Made by a program: the position numbers and the translations under genes
NCBI GenBank assembly: GCA_018350325.1
Contig: JAEVLN010000003.1
Span: forward strand, 3,796,745-3,860,744
Direction: 5' to 3'
DNA: 64,000 bases
Source: Globodera rostochiensis
Lineage: Eukaryota > Nematoda > Chromadorea > Rhabditida > Heteroderidae
Shown: piece by piece, positions 34,866 to 46,173 of the stretch
How the letters are laid out: every line of letters begins with the position of its first letter
Numbering within the stretch: the first letter of the stretch is position 1
The notes under the pieces: generated by a model
What the model was told of the DNA's origin: nothing
What the model saw: only the letters and a program-made list of their open reading frames with translations
The model's database searches: none

Positions 34866-37680
34866 ATGAGTGAACTTCTGAGCATAGTTCAAAATCAGCC
34901 TCGACGAGCCTTAATTATTGGTGCCGGTATTGGTGCGTCCGTATTTGCTATCCAAGCTCTATGGAGGTGTGTTTGATCGTGAGGAAGCATTAATTTTTAA
35001 CAAAATTTGTACAGAAATGATGGACCCATCTTTATTTAGGTACTTCTTTACTGAGCGCAGTGGAAAAAAACTTCCACGATTACGCAATGAGAAATGGAAG
35101 CTTTCGGGACGATGTGAAATTGGTGAGCGATGGGCAGAAATCTGAGAATTCGTTAGTTTTGTTCAGATATCAGCTCTTTAAACGCAGCCATTGACAATTT
35201 GGAGTTGCTGTTGGCCGAGTTGGAACCGAACAAGTTCCAGTCCGAGTTTGGACGGGGAAAGTACGACCTCGTCGCGTCAATAATCGCCCGATTGCGCGGA
35301 GTATACAGCGATCTGCAAAAATATGTCAGCGATGACTTCCTCAAGAGAGTGCGTTTAAGTTAACAATTCCAAAATGTAATGATTGAAACGAAATGAATGA
35401 ATTTTGGGACAAAGCAAAAGAAGTTTTTCAAGACGAATTAATCTCTTTTTTTTGTTCGAAGGTGTCCACTGAAGACATTGCGCGTTCGGTGTGGCACACG
35501 AGAAGCATCGTCGGCAGCAGAACTGGCGGGGCCGGCACATTGTCAGTTCTCTCGGACAGCTCATTCATTTCGGCTTGTGATGAATTTGTACGTTTGCTGT
35601 GACGCGATTTAAAATGTTGCTTTATTTAATAATTACATCGGGTTTTACTGGTCCAAAATTAGCGGAAATCCAAACGCAAAATTGTAATTATTCTTTTTTT
35701 TAAAAGGTCGCTGTGCAACAAGCGCCGACGCAAAACGAAAACCGCCAACCGTCGCTGAGCATTGACCAAAGCGCAATACCTTTGTACAACCAGGGCCTTC
35801 AGATGGCCCAGCGGGGCGAAGTGCGTTTTCGAAAGACCAGGTTGGTTTGGATGTGCTGTTAGAAGAACTACCAGTCACGAAGCAGCACATTTTGTTAAGA
35901 TTTTTGGGAGAATTTTAGGGCCGAGTTCTGCGGATGCGAATCGGACGAAGACTTTGCGGCCAAGCTTTACGGAGTCCGGCTCGCCTTTCGTCAAATAATG
36001 GACGAGCCTCAGACAATGCAGGTAATTGCATTGGGAAGGCAGACTTTGCTGCTTGGAGGGCGACTGACGTTTCTTTCGGAATCTTGACGGGAATCTTAAT
36101 TTCAATCGTTTGCCGGTGCTTATCTATTTGTTTGTCTTCTTTTGTTACCGAAATGCCAGCCAGTCATTTTTGGAGCAAATTTCTTTCCTTAAAATATTTT
36201 CCCGGCGGCGCCTATCGTTACCGCCTCTCCTCTCCCAAAATAAAGCAGAATTCGCAAAAGCTAGCAGTTTTGAAAATTCCTTAACAAATCCCCCTAACGA
36301 TCAAAAAATGGAAAAATACACCCCTAAAAATTGGCTTTTTGCCTTGCACCCCTTTCCCCACGAAAATGTTCTGGATACGGGCTACTATAGGTTCGAGATG
36401 AACAAAAACCAAAAAAAAACAGCATTTGGGATTTCTCCGAACAGAGAGAGTCTTTCGAATTTAATTCAATACTTTCCAGTGGCTCATCCAATCTGGCCGT
36501 ATTATCATCGCGGATTTGCTTCGTCATGACAAAAGAGATCCGGCTGAATTTTTCTCCGTATTTTAATTTTTGAAAATTAAAATTATTTTTCTTTTTTGTA
36601 GGTTTATGACCGAATGACCGCCTTTCTGTTGGATGACAAAAATTTAGCGACCGTTTGCGAGGAGCTGAAAATGCGCAAAGTTGAGAGCACAAATTTGTGG
36701 GATGTGCTCTTCGATCTTATCATTTTGGATGCCTTCGAAGGTCGTCAGTTAATTCGTTTTTTGGTTTGAAAAAAGAGAAGAGAGACTTCAATTTATAAAT
36801 TTCGCGTGCTCGGATTCCGAAAGTCAAACCTGAACTCATCACCCTTTAGCATTAAAAGACGGGCGAATTGTTCAGACCTCCAAAAACCGCCGTCCTCCAT
36901 TTCGGCCTTGCTCAGAAACGGATTCATTTCAACATCGATGAAGGAGTCGACGCTGAACAACCTCATCTGGTCAATGATCAAGCTGAAGAGACAGCGACTG
37001 CAGGTGATCAGATTAGTTCGATCACGGATTTTGATGTCAATTTGAATGGGTTATTAATTTTTTGAGATTATTTAGGTCAAGAACGGATTCATCGCCCACT
37101 TTTACGACATTTCCCAAGTGCTCACCTGTTCCTTGACCATGGGACTGATCGGCGGAAGTGCCAAAGAATTTCAGGAGCTTTGTGTTTACTTTAAGGTCTC
37201 AATTTTTTTTTCTTTTTTGTTTTGAAAATTCAAAAAATTCTTCAGACAATTCAAGATTTCTTTGTTAAATTAAGTGTTTCTGTTTTATTTAATGGTTATT
37301 AGAAATAATTTTTATGAATCTTTTGCCAGGAACAAATTTTTGCTTTTGTCCTCGACATTTTTAACACGAGCAAAGTGCGTTACACGACGATTGGCCAATT
37401 GACGGAGGATGTGAAGAAGTTACTGACGGATCGCATTGATTTGTTGAAGGTTAATTCTGAAATTATTTCGGTCCTTTTCGTTGGCTTTCATTCCCAAATA
37501 TAAAAATTGTCGGGTTCATTATATATACTTTTTACGGGGCTCCGCCCGTAGAGACAGACTTTACGGAGGTTTTACGGCGAAGGATCCGTACATTTTTTAG
37601 TTTTTGCCCTTACATTCGAAAAATTAAATTTTGTTGTTTTCGTTCAGGTCAAACTCAGCAACGAGCTTTTGCCCATCTGA
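34866..37680 (+). CDS. miga-1: Mitoguardin (MIGA/FAM73 family), outer mitochondrial membrane protein
   Basis: Eleven exons: 34866-34966, 35040-35122, 35167-35348, 35462-35587, 35707-35840, 35919-36021, 36602-36740, 36876-37003, 37076-37195, 37330-37449, 37648-37680, giving 422 residues exactly. Mitoguardins promote mitochondrial fusion and tether mitochondria to ER and lipid droplets. Visible: an N-terminal membrane segment (RALIIGAGIGASVFAIQALW), LELLLAELEPNKFQSEFG, an S/T-rich middle, EVRFRKTRAEFCGCESDED, EEDF-like DEDFAAKLYGVRLAFRQ. The C-terminal lipid-transfer domain follows: DAFEDLQKPPSSISALLRNG, FISTSMKESTLNNLIWSM, NGFIAHFYDISQVLTCSLTM, FKEQIFAFVLDIFNTSKVRY. It lacks the longer N-terminal region of vertebrate forms. 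Intron 6 has a hairpin element. Confidence 0.9.
36185..36390. mobile_element. Non-autonomous hairpin element in mitoguardin intron 6
   Basis: Begins near CCCGGCGGCGCCTATCGTTACCGCC and ends near GTTCTGGATACGGGC after a C-rich stretch. Internal AGAATTCGCAAAAGC and AAATACACCCCTAAAAATTGG resemble the hst-2 intron copy. Confidence 0.72.
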
Positions 37681-38094
37681 CAGAAACAGCGCCGCACTCT
37701 TCCGCTGCTGATGAAAAGCGGCGTTTAAATGATATTGTTTTAGTTGTTTTTACCGTTAGTGAGACGATTATCACGCTATTCGAGAGTCGAAAAACTTTGC
37801 GTTTTTATTCGTTTTGATTTCTTATTGAGCCCAAATGCTTCTTCTTTTCGACAAAGCATTTTTCTTTATTCGATGCCAACCAATTTCGAGTCTCGAACAG
37901 CACTCGTAACGGTGTGGAATGATTCCCAGGTTATCCGATCAATTTGCTCCATTTCTGTTGTTTTTGTTGCTTTTGCGATAAGCTAAATATACAATGAGAG
38001 GAGGTTTGACATGCAAAAAAAGGCGTAAAAACTCAAAACGATTTTTTCTTTTTGATTGTAAAGATTTGCCCAACTTAAAAATAATAACCAGAAA
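37681..38094. other. Spacer mitoguardin/SURF6
   Basis: 414 bp with no exon. AT-rich. It may carry a trans-splice acceptor for the downstream gene. Confidence 0.4.
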
Positions 38095-38745
38095 ATGGTG
38101 TCTGAACCGGTCAAAAATGAAGCCGATGACCAGCAACAGCAGCAGAAATTTGTCTTCTCAAACCTTCGATTTGTCGTCTCTGAGGAGAAAGTAAGCGGAA
38201 AGTTTTTTAAGTTTATCCAAGAGTTTAATTTCAAATCCCGAGTTCACAAACAACCAAAAGAAATTTAGTCCGAGACACGGCGGGACAAACGCAACAAATT
38301 CAACGGGCGCGACGTTCGGCGACTGTTGGAGAAGGCCGAGCAGCGCGGGCAAAGGATGGAACGAATTCGGACGAATAACCCTCAGAAGGCGCAATGCGTG
38401 GAACGAAACGTCGCCTGGGAACGCGCATTTCGCAGAGTAACCGGACAGAAAGTTAAGGTCCGTGCGTCAAAACTTACACTGACATTTTCGTGTGCAATCA
38501 ATTTGCTGTTTTGTAATTCTTCAAAAAAGGTGGGCATTATTTTATCTTTTCAGGACAATGTGCAAATGCTGAAGAAAGGAGTCATTCGAAAAGCAAAAAA
38601 CAAACAGCGCAGAAAGCGCAAATGGGAAGAGCGGAAGCAAATGGTGGAGGTGGACAAGGAAAAGCGTATGGAGAAGAAGAGAGAGAATGTGGAAAAAAGA
38701 AAGCGGCAGACAACGGAGAAGCGGAAGACGAGAAAGAAAAAGTGA
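38095..38745 (+). CDS. SURF6/Rrp14 domain protein, nucleolar ribosome biogenesis
   Basis: Exons 38095-38190, 38269-38457, 38554-38745, 158 residues. The SURF6 family acts in the nucleolus in early pre-rRNA processing and binds nucleic acid. Visible: FVFSNLRFVVSEEK (the VFSK-F entry of the domain), then KFNGRDVRRLLEKAEQRGQR, QKAQCVERNVAWERAFRRVT, GQKVKDNVQMLKKGVIRKAK and a Lys/Arg-rich coiled tail (NKQRRKRKWEERKQ...). Human SURF6 is 361 and yeast Rrp14 434 residues, so only the conserved C-terminal domain is present. The ATG at 38095 is supported by AAA context, but an upstream exon is not excluded. It is the first of three same-strand genes. Confidence 0.82.
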
Positions 38746-39452
38746 TCGACAGAAAAAAAGCTTTTCAGAATGAAGACCTTACAAAATATTTGGAAAGAAC
38801 CATGGCGTGAAATAAAAACATTTTGAAGGCAGAGTCCGTACCCAAGTTTCTGACGGAATTCGGAAACGAAAATCCGGACCCTCCAAAATTTCGGTTCAGA
38901 ATTCCGAGCCAAATCCACCGCAATGAAAGGCGGGCCCGGAGAAATTTTTGAATTTTGTCTCGAATTATTAATGCAATAAAAAAGCAACCTCTAAAGATCG
39001 AATTTTCATGAATCGGCCCCCCTGAAAAAAATTGGCTACGCCCTTCCAAAATACCCAAGCTCGAAGTCGTGCCTTTTTGTTCTATTCGACTTTCGACTTT
39101 ACAATTGTTCAATTCGGGCCGGTAGCCCCATGGACGGCAAAAAACGGATAAATTAGAATGAATTGTTTGAATAATCTTTGGCGTTCTGTTATCTGTAAAA
39201 AGAGGCAAGTTTAAAAAGAGATTTTTTTTTTCACCTAGCCGACGTTTTGAAATTCCTGAACCCGGACCCGGGACCTGATGCTTTTTGAGATCCCATCCTT
39301 TAACTGCTTTATGTTTTTATGTAACTTTTACCATTTTTCCAGCGCAAAGTCGAGGACTTGGAACAACACATAAATTTGGAAGTATATAGGATTTCAGGAA
39401 GGGTGGAACACATTAATTGTTAAGCGGTTTACTTCCGACAAAAATAGCGAAA
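38746..39452. other. Spacer SURF6/KIN17
   Basis: 707 bp with no exon. Text near 39010-39045 (CCCCCCTGAAA...TTGGCTACGCCCTTCC) resembles the end of the dispersed hairpin elements, and GAACCCGGACCCGGGACCTGATG near 39260 is a CCCGGG-word fragment. Confidence 0.45.
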
Positions 39453-41326
39453 ATGCCAAAGCACGAGAAGGGCACGCCGAAAGAGATTGCTAACCGTTCA
39501 AAGGTATAGAAAATGTAAAATTGTTAGCATTTAAAATCTTTTCTTCCCTGAAGGCAAAAGGGCTGCAAAAGCTCAAATGGTTTTGTCAAATGTGTCAGAA
39601 GCAGTGCCGGGACCAGAACGGTTTTAAGTGCCACATGACGAGCGAAAGTCATCAGCGGCAGCTGTTGCTGTTTGCCGAGAACCAAAATTCCTATCTGCGG
39701 CAGTTCAGCCGCGAGTTTGAGGGCAATTTCATGCACGTAAGTCGAAAGAAAGTGAAGTGGTATTTTTCCGTTTTATTGCATTTAAACACAAATTTTTTTG
39801 AGAGTTCTGCTTCACTTTGGGGGGGGGGTTGGCGGTGCCGATAGGCGCCGCCGAGAAACTTTTGACTCAATTTTGCTAATTTGTAAGAGATTTGCAACCA
39901 AAATTTAAAAAATGCTGCAATGGGAGTTTTTTAGGTATAGGATGGTCCGACGGTGCCAATAGGCGCCGTCGGGAAAAATTTTCAAGTGAGAATGTCAGAG
40001 TTTTTAAAGGTAGGGATCGAGATTCCCTGAATTTTCCTTTTTAAGTGCTTGATCAAATTATTTTTGTATAATATCGATTTGTTAGATTCTTCGCCACACT
40101 TTCGGAGCAAAGCGCGTCCGAGCCAATGATGTCTATCAAGAATATGTGAGTAATTAGAAGCAAAGTGAGATCTTTGAAAATTAAAGTGAGATTTAGACAA
40201 AAATGTAATTTTGGATTTAGAAAATGATTCATTTTTTCAGATCAAAGACAAGGGACACGTGCACATGAACTCGACGAGTTGGCACACACTGACCGGCTTT
40301 GTGCTGTATTTGGGCAAATCGGGAAAATGCAAAATCGACGAAAATGAAAAAGGCATTTTTACCTTAATTTTAATCCAAAATATTTGTAATAAACACTTTT
40401 GATTTTTCAACTATTTGATGCGTTAAGGTTGGCACATTCAGTACATTGACCAGGAAGAGGAGTTGCGTCGTCAGAAACTGCAGCAGCGCGTCAAGCAGGA
40501 GAAGGACGACGAGGAGCGGATGCAGGAACAGCTGCAGAGACAAATCGAAAGGTCCCGTTAAAAGTTCGGTTGAATAAATTTATGAAGACGTTTTGAACTA
40601 AATTTGTGGTTCTTTATGAAAATTTCAGAATTGTCAATTAAAATATATTGTAAAAAAAAAATCCCCTACAGGGCCAAGGAGAAGCAGGGCGATCAGTCGG
40701 AAGACGGCGAGAGCAAGGAGCCCCAGGAGCTGATCCGCAATGACGACACCAAAATCGCCTTTTCCCTTGGGCTGAAGAAACCTTTGATGTTGGCCGATGT
40801 AAAGCCCACGACGGCGGCGGCGGCGGAACTTTTCAAAATTGGCGCAGGTTTTGACGGGGGACACACCGAAAAGTTCGCCTTTAGGGCCAGAGACCGCAGA
40901 TTTGCCAAATTTGAAACAGAATGATTTTTAAGTGAATAAAAAAAACCTTTTAATGCAAAAAGACGATTTGAACAAATTATTTGGTCCGCAGGTTCCAAAA
41001 ATGTGTTTTCGCGACCGAATCCTTTGCGGGAGGCGCAGAGGCCGGGCACTTCTCGACAGGACACGCCGGCAAACGGTGGAGGAAGGGGGACAGTGTCGTC
41101 AGTTGGTCCGTTTTTGGGAGCCTGGCATTATTGGCATATTGTCATTAATCCAAAAATGCTCAAATTGATTTTGCTAAAAACAATGTTTATTATTATTCAA
41201 TCAAAAAATAATCGCAATATTTTAGCAGGGCAAAAACGAAAATCGGCGCTCGAAGAGATTATGGCGGAGGAAGAGGAGGCACTGAAGAATAAAAGGGACC
41301 TGAAGAAGTATTGGATGCACCGCTGA
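39453..41326 (+). CDS. KIN17 (DNA/RNA-binding zinc finger protein), C-terminally short
   Basis: Exons 39453-39503, 39554-39736, 40086-40145, 40241-40352, 40428-40551, 40672-40847, 40992-41075, 41226-41326, total 297 codons in exact phase. KIN17 is a nuclear protein in DNA repair, replication and pre-mRNA metabolism. Visible: KGLQKLKWFCQMCQKQCRDQ with C2H2 finger CQMC-x12-H-x5-H (FKCHMTSESHQRQ), winged-helix domain (NFMHILRHTFGAKRVRANDV, HMNSTSWHTLTGFVLYLGKS, GWHIQYID), coiled-coil basic stretch, KRKSALEEIMAEEEEALKNK, end at KKYWMHR. Human KIN17 has 393 residues; the C-terminal tandem SH3-like/KOW region after the YW motif is missing and there is no room for it before PIN4. Exon 4 uses a GC donor if family sequence is followed. 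Confidence 0.93.
39815..39990. mobile_element. Non-autonomous hairpin element(s) in KIN17 intron 2
   Basis: Two hairpins of the same kind: GGCGGTGCCGATAGGCGCCGCC near 39830 after a G-run, and CGACGGTGCCAATAGGCGCCGTCG near 39950. The second keeps pairing through compensatory arms. Confidence 0.75.
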
Positions 41327-41486
41327 GCAAATTGATTGGAATTGGCCTAATCTTTGTATTTTGAATATTATTGTGATTCGCATGCAAAAATTAAATTTTA
41401 TCTTTTTTATACCGAAAGATAGTTCATGAAAATGCTTGTCAATTCCTTTCATATTTTTTTTTGCTACCATTCGAATTTTTTAGCAA

Positions 41487-42277
41487 ATGGCTCCAAAGAA
41501 AGCGCCACAACAAAAGAATAAAAGTGCCGCGGGCACAAGCGGCGGGGGCGAGGACGGCGGCATCAAAAAGGAGTCGAAGGGCGGCACAGCGGTTAAGGTT
41601 GACCTTTTTTAATCGACGTTTTGAATGTTTTTCTATTTTTAACGGGGTTTGCGTGTTAGGATGGGCGAAGGCAAAATTTTCTGATTTTAGATTTTCAATC
41701 TCCAATTTGACGCTATTACGGCTCGCTACGCGCTTTTAGGCCTAGCCTAGCCTGGAGTGTTCTTGAGTAAACGTATAACCCTCTAGGGGCTTATGTTATT
41801 TGTTAGCGATAAAGTCATACTTGACATTCTAGCTATGTCATCATTTTGAAAGCGGGAACGAAACGTCCCTTCCCTTCCAATAGGCGATTTGGACAGATTG
41901 TGTTTTTTTAAATGTTTAATTCATATAAAACAAGAAAAAGTCTTTAAGGTTCGCCACATTTTATGCGAAAAGCAATCGAAAGCATTGGAGGCGATAGATC
42001 GCTTAAAGGCCGGCGAAAGGTTCGGTGAGGTGGCGGCCAAATACAGCGAGGACAAAGCGCGGTCCGGGGTCTGTTCGCGCTGTGTCCTTTGACCAAACTT
42101 GCGGCATTTTTGTTTTAGGGCGATTTGGGTTGGATGACGCGAGGCTCCATGGTCGGCCCATTCCAGGAGGCCGCGTTCGGACTGGCCAAGAGCAGCGTGG
42201 ACAAGCCGGTGTACACGGACCCGCCGGTGAAGACAAAGTTCGGATATCACGTGATCATGGTCGAGGGGAAGAAGTGA
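41487..42277 (+). CDS. pinn-4: Parvulin-type peptidyl-prolyl isomerase PIN4
   Basis: Exons 41487-41597, 41949-42068, 42119-42277, 129 residues (human PIN4/Par14 is 131). Catalyses cis-trans isomerisation of X-Pro bonds; Par14 associates with pre-ribosomes and chromatin. Visible: a basic N-terminal tail ([20 protein letters not shown]), then the parvulin fold [57 protein letters not shown] and the closing [14 protein letters not shown]. There is no WW domain and no phosphate-binding basic loop of Pin1. It starts 160 bp after KIN17 on the same strand, so co-transcription is likely. Convergent with cytochrome b5. Confidence 0.95.
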
Positions 42278-42569
42278 TTTATTGGCGGGAAATGAACCAG
42301 CAGAGGAGAGAAGCCGAAGCCTTTCCTAATCTCGCATTTTACGAGTCATTTATAAATCGGAAAATTTCAATTGACATTTTGTTTGGAATCATTTGTCTGG
42401 TCGAGGAGGAAATTATCCTCCCGTTTTTAGACTCATTTTTTTCAAATGGTCTTCACCGCACTTGACATTAATCCCAATTCCCAACGAAGCCATGTTTTTT
42501 TAAATATCTTCAAAATGTTACAACAAACATATCAAAAGGATTGATCAAACAATAAATGTCCGAAGTCCA

Positions 42570-43296
42570 TTAGGAGGAGGAGATCATTTGTCTGTATAAC
42601 GCAGTGCCAAATTTGTAAACGCAGAAAACACCAATTGACAGAGCGACCGGAATCAAAAGGTTGGACCAAGTCTGAAATGGTTACGTTTTATGAGTTTGGT
42701 CAATTTTGGAGCCGTCGGGACAAAATAACCCGTGAATTCGGGGGAGAGGGCTCGCGGGTTTGTTGGAGGTTTCAGCACCTAAAGTCTGCGCCCGACATGG
42801 TGAGAGAAAAAGCCCCAATGGACGGGCATATGTCCGTCCATTCCTATGAATGATTGCCCATGTTTGTCCACCCAAAATTCACCGGGCTGGTCAGAATGTT
42901 ACGCCATGACTCCGTCTCTCCCTCCCTTTTTGCCTCTTCTGGCAGCGAAAGCCCGGCAGTCTCTTGGCCGTCGTCGTCGTTGTTCACTTCGCCCACCAAA
43001 TACTCTTCAGTCAACTCTTTCGCATCGTTCGAGTGCCCAACGTCGTTGAAACTGAGCAATTTAGAAATAATAACTCTTTAAAATCTTAAATGCTTTAAGC
43101 ATTTATGTTCAAATTCTTATTTAAATATTTACACTTCGGTGGCGTCAGAGCCCGCCCATTGGAGGAGTACGTCCTCCCCGCCCGGATGCTCCATCAAAAA
43201 CTTGGTGACGTCGTAGACCTTGTCATTCATAATTATCCACGCGGAACCGTCGTGGTTATGCCGGGCAACCTCATCTTTGGTAAACTTCACTACCAT
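42570..43296 (-). CDS. Cytochrome b5, tail-anchored
   Basis: Exons 43296-43133, 43051-42883, 42671-42570, 144 residues in exact phase. A small heme protein giving electrons to desaturases, elongases and P450s on the ER (or outer mitochondrial) membrane. Visible: MVVKFTKDEVARHNHDGSAW, KVYDVTKFLMEHPGGEDVLL with the first heme His in HPGG, GSDATEVFNDVGHSNDAKEL with the second in GHS, an acidic linker, and a C-terminal membrane anchor (NLLIPVALSIGVFCVYKFGT) with a short LYRQMISSS tail. Start chosen at 43296 because the next family-like residues follow directly. Divergent from RPS13 (418 bp). Confidence 0.94.
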
Positions 43297-43714
43297 TTCT
43301 CACAAAAACGAATTCAAAAAAACGTAGGGGCAAATATGGACCGTTTCAGGCCGCCAAATATAAAGCTGTAAAGAACAAATTGTTTTAAGCAGTGGCGCAT
43401 TTTATCACTTTAAGTTTTTCTGTTTTGTCGATGTAAAAATAGACCTCGATCGCGCCATCGCGCTAAACTGTCCGGTTCCGAAAAAATATGAATCGCTATT
43501 TTAAATTTCTTTGAAAACTTGGCGAAATGATTAGCGTAATGAAATGCAAAAATGATCGTTTGCCAAGACCAAGATGAGTGTACAAACGGAACGTATTCAC
43601 TGATTTTATTAATTCTTTGGGAGGCTTTCTCTTGATTGCCTGGAAAATCCGAATTTTAGGATCAAAATCTGAAATTTTAGCCATTTTTTGTCCTGAATTC
43701 TAAAAAAATTCGTC
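43297..43714. other. Divergent promoter region cytochrome b5/RPS13
   Basis: 418 bp, AT-rich, no exon accepted. A short minus-strand frame starting at 43684 has no family match. Confidence 0.5.
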
Positions 43715-44554
43715 ATGGGTCGCATGCACAACCCCGGCAAAGGTATTTCGCGATCCGCATTGCCCTACCGTCGCTCTGTGCCCACCTGGCAAAAGTTGAC
43801 CAACACTGAGGTGGAGGAGCAAATTGTGAAGTTGGCCCGCAAAGGATTGCGCCCTTCCCAAATTGGCGTTATTCTGCGTGATTCGCACGGTGTCGCGCAA
43901 GTTCGTCGCATCACCGGCAACAAAATTGTGCGAATTCTTAGATCCAAGGTTTGATTTTTTGTTTAAAAAATGGAAAATTGAAGTTTCGCTTTTCGAAGTC
44001 CATTCATACAAAATAAGGACAAAGACCGACAATCAATGGGCAACATTTGTAACTTCCGGTTATCCAAATGCTACTTCAAAAAAATACCCTTTAAATGTGC
44101 GTTTTCGCCTAAAATGTAATTTCCAATCTAAGCAAATAGAAACCCTTGTGATTTTGAATTTTATTTCTTAAAAAATTTATTTCGTCATTTTGACAGTCTA
44201 TTCGAATTAATCGGTTCAGGGAATGGCACCCGAAATTCCGGAGGATCTCTACCATTTGATCAAAAAGGCCGTCAGCATTCGCAAGCATTTGGAGCGTTTT
44301 CGCAAGGACATTGACTCAAAGTATGGAATTGAGTAAAAATTTTTCCAGTCAAATCCAAATTTTCAAATGAACGGCTTTAAAACGGCTTCAAATGGGTTAG
44401 CAACTAACGAGAACGGCACACCGTGTTGTTAAGGTATCGTCTGATTTTGGTCGAGTCCCGGATTCACCGTCTCTCGCGTTACTTCAAAACCAAACGAATG
44501 CTCCCGCCCACATGGAAGTACGAATCGTCGACTGCTTCCGCTATGGTCTCTTAA
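43715..44554 (+). CDS. rps-13: 40S ribosomal protein S13 (uS15)
   Basis: Exons 43715-43948, 44220-44320, 44434-44554, 151 residues, the same length as human RPS13. A component of the small ribosomal subunit. Visible: [127 protein letters not shown]. It heads a possible operon with mitochondrial L12 and ZNF706; the next start is 257 nt downstream. Confidence 0.97.
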
Positions 44555-44810
44555 ACGGACGTTGGGCACGGACGGGACGGGATGGGCGGATGGAAGAGAG
44601 TGGGAAGATGGAGGAGTGTTTTTGATCGTTATTTGTTGAAACTGTTTGATTGGTTAGAAATGCGAAAATTGTTATTTTATTCATCATTTCTTTATTCAAT
44701 GGTTCGCTCCTGATGGAACGGTGACCGTTTATTTGTTTTATTTTCTCTATTCGGCATCCAAAATTCGAAGCGGGAACGTTTACCCAATAAAACTTAAGGT
44801 ACTATAGACA

Positions 44811-45917
44811 ATGATTGCTAGTGGCTGCTCGTTAAACATCCATCGGACGGCACTTGCGTTGCTCGTGCGCCGAGCCTTTGTGAGTGTTCTTTATTTTGGC
44901 CGTAAACTCCCCATTTTCAATTTTGAGTGTAGGATTCGTGGCTCTGTTTCGATAGGGCCTAAAAGTTCGAGGAAAACATTAAGACTCCGTTAGCGTGGGA
45001 GGGGGATGGTTTTTTGTGTGGGTCGGGGGTTGGGAGTCCCTCAGGCCGTGGGATCCGGGATTTCATGCCAAATTTATTGACATAGACGTCATAAAATAGG
45101 CTTCCGCGGCCGGTCTCCCGCTCGAGGAGGGTCCGTCCGTCTCTCTGCCGTCGTTGGACCGTGAGAAGGACGTCTCGCCGCGCGTTCGCTCGCTCGTCGA
45201 CCAAATCGCCGCTCTGTCTCTGATTGAGGTAAAATTCGTTTTTACGACGTTTTTTATAAATGGACGAATGTTTTGGAGGTGTCCGACCTGAATTTTGCAC
45301 TGAAGAAGCGCCTGAACATCCCCGACACCCCCGCAATGTCCATGTCCATGGAGATGATGGCTGGAATGATGGGCACACAAGCGGCAGCGGCAACGGGGGC
45401 CCAACGTGAGGGGGGGGGGGGGGGGGGCTTGGACAATCTTATAGAATGGGTCACTTAATATTTCGCGTTGATTCCAATTACATACTTTAAAATTTAACCA
45501 AAAAGTCACGAAACTCGTTGATAAAAAATACTTTCGCTTTTGGTTTTGGTGACGATATTTTTTATTGGTTTCAATCTTATTTTAAGTTAAACAATTGCTT
45601 AATTTGCATTTTACAGCGCAATCCCAGGCGCAGGAAGATTCTTTGTCGGCAAAGACTTCATATGCTGTAAGTTCACGATTTCTATTTCCATGGATTTCCA
45701 ATAAAATTCGCAGGTCAAATTGACAAAGTTTGATGACGCCAAAAAGATCGCGCTGATCAAGGAGGTGCGCGGCGTAATCCCTGGCATGAATTTGGTGCAG
45801 ACGAAGAAGCTGATCGAGTCGGCTCCGGTGCAGATCAAAGCGGACATGGGCAAGACGGAGGCGGACGAACTAAAGGCATTGCTGGAAAAACACGGGGCAG
45901 AATGCGAAGTGCTCTGA
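44811..45917 (+). CDS. mrpl-12: Mitochondrial ribosomal protein L12 (bL12m)
   Basis: Exons 44811-44879, 45100-45228, 45279-45405, 45617-45666, 45714-45917, 192 residues in exact phase. It forms the stalk of the mitochondrial large subunit that recruits translation factors. Visible: a basic mitochondrial presequence (HRTALALLVRRAF), dimerisation helix (RVRSLVDQIAALSLIEVSDL), Met/Ala-rich hinge (NIPDTPAMSMSMEMMAGMMG) and the C-terminal domain (VKLTKFDDAKKIALIKEVRG, GMNLVQTKKLIESAPVQIKA, ADELKALLEKHGAECEVL). A long G-run begins the intron after exon 3. Second gene of the putative operon. Confidence 0.93.
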
Positions 45918-46173
45918 CGTTTTGGACAGAAAGTGCACTTTTTGTTTGGATTTACTATTTTTATTTGTTTCGCTCATTTTTCTGTTTGTTCAAAATGACC
46001 ATTATATTTTTCTGTTTTTGCTGTTATGTTTCAAATCAATCTTTGAAATACTTTTTTAAAACATTTTCGAGCAAATATATTTTTTTGTTTCTTTGCTGCT
46101 AATTCATCGTTTTCTTTGCAAATCTTTCCCAATTTCTCCACTGACTGTCCAGCTCGCCGTCGTCGTCAACAGA

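Noticed and set aside
36110..36529. 139-codon plus-strand frame in mitoguardin intron 6
   Set aside because: Falls in the dispersed hairpin element and intron; no motif.
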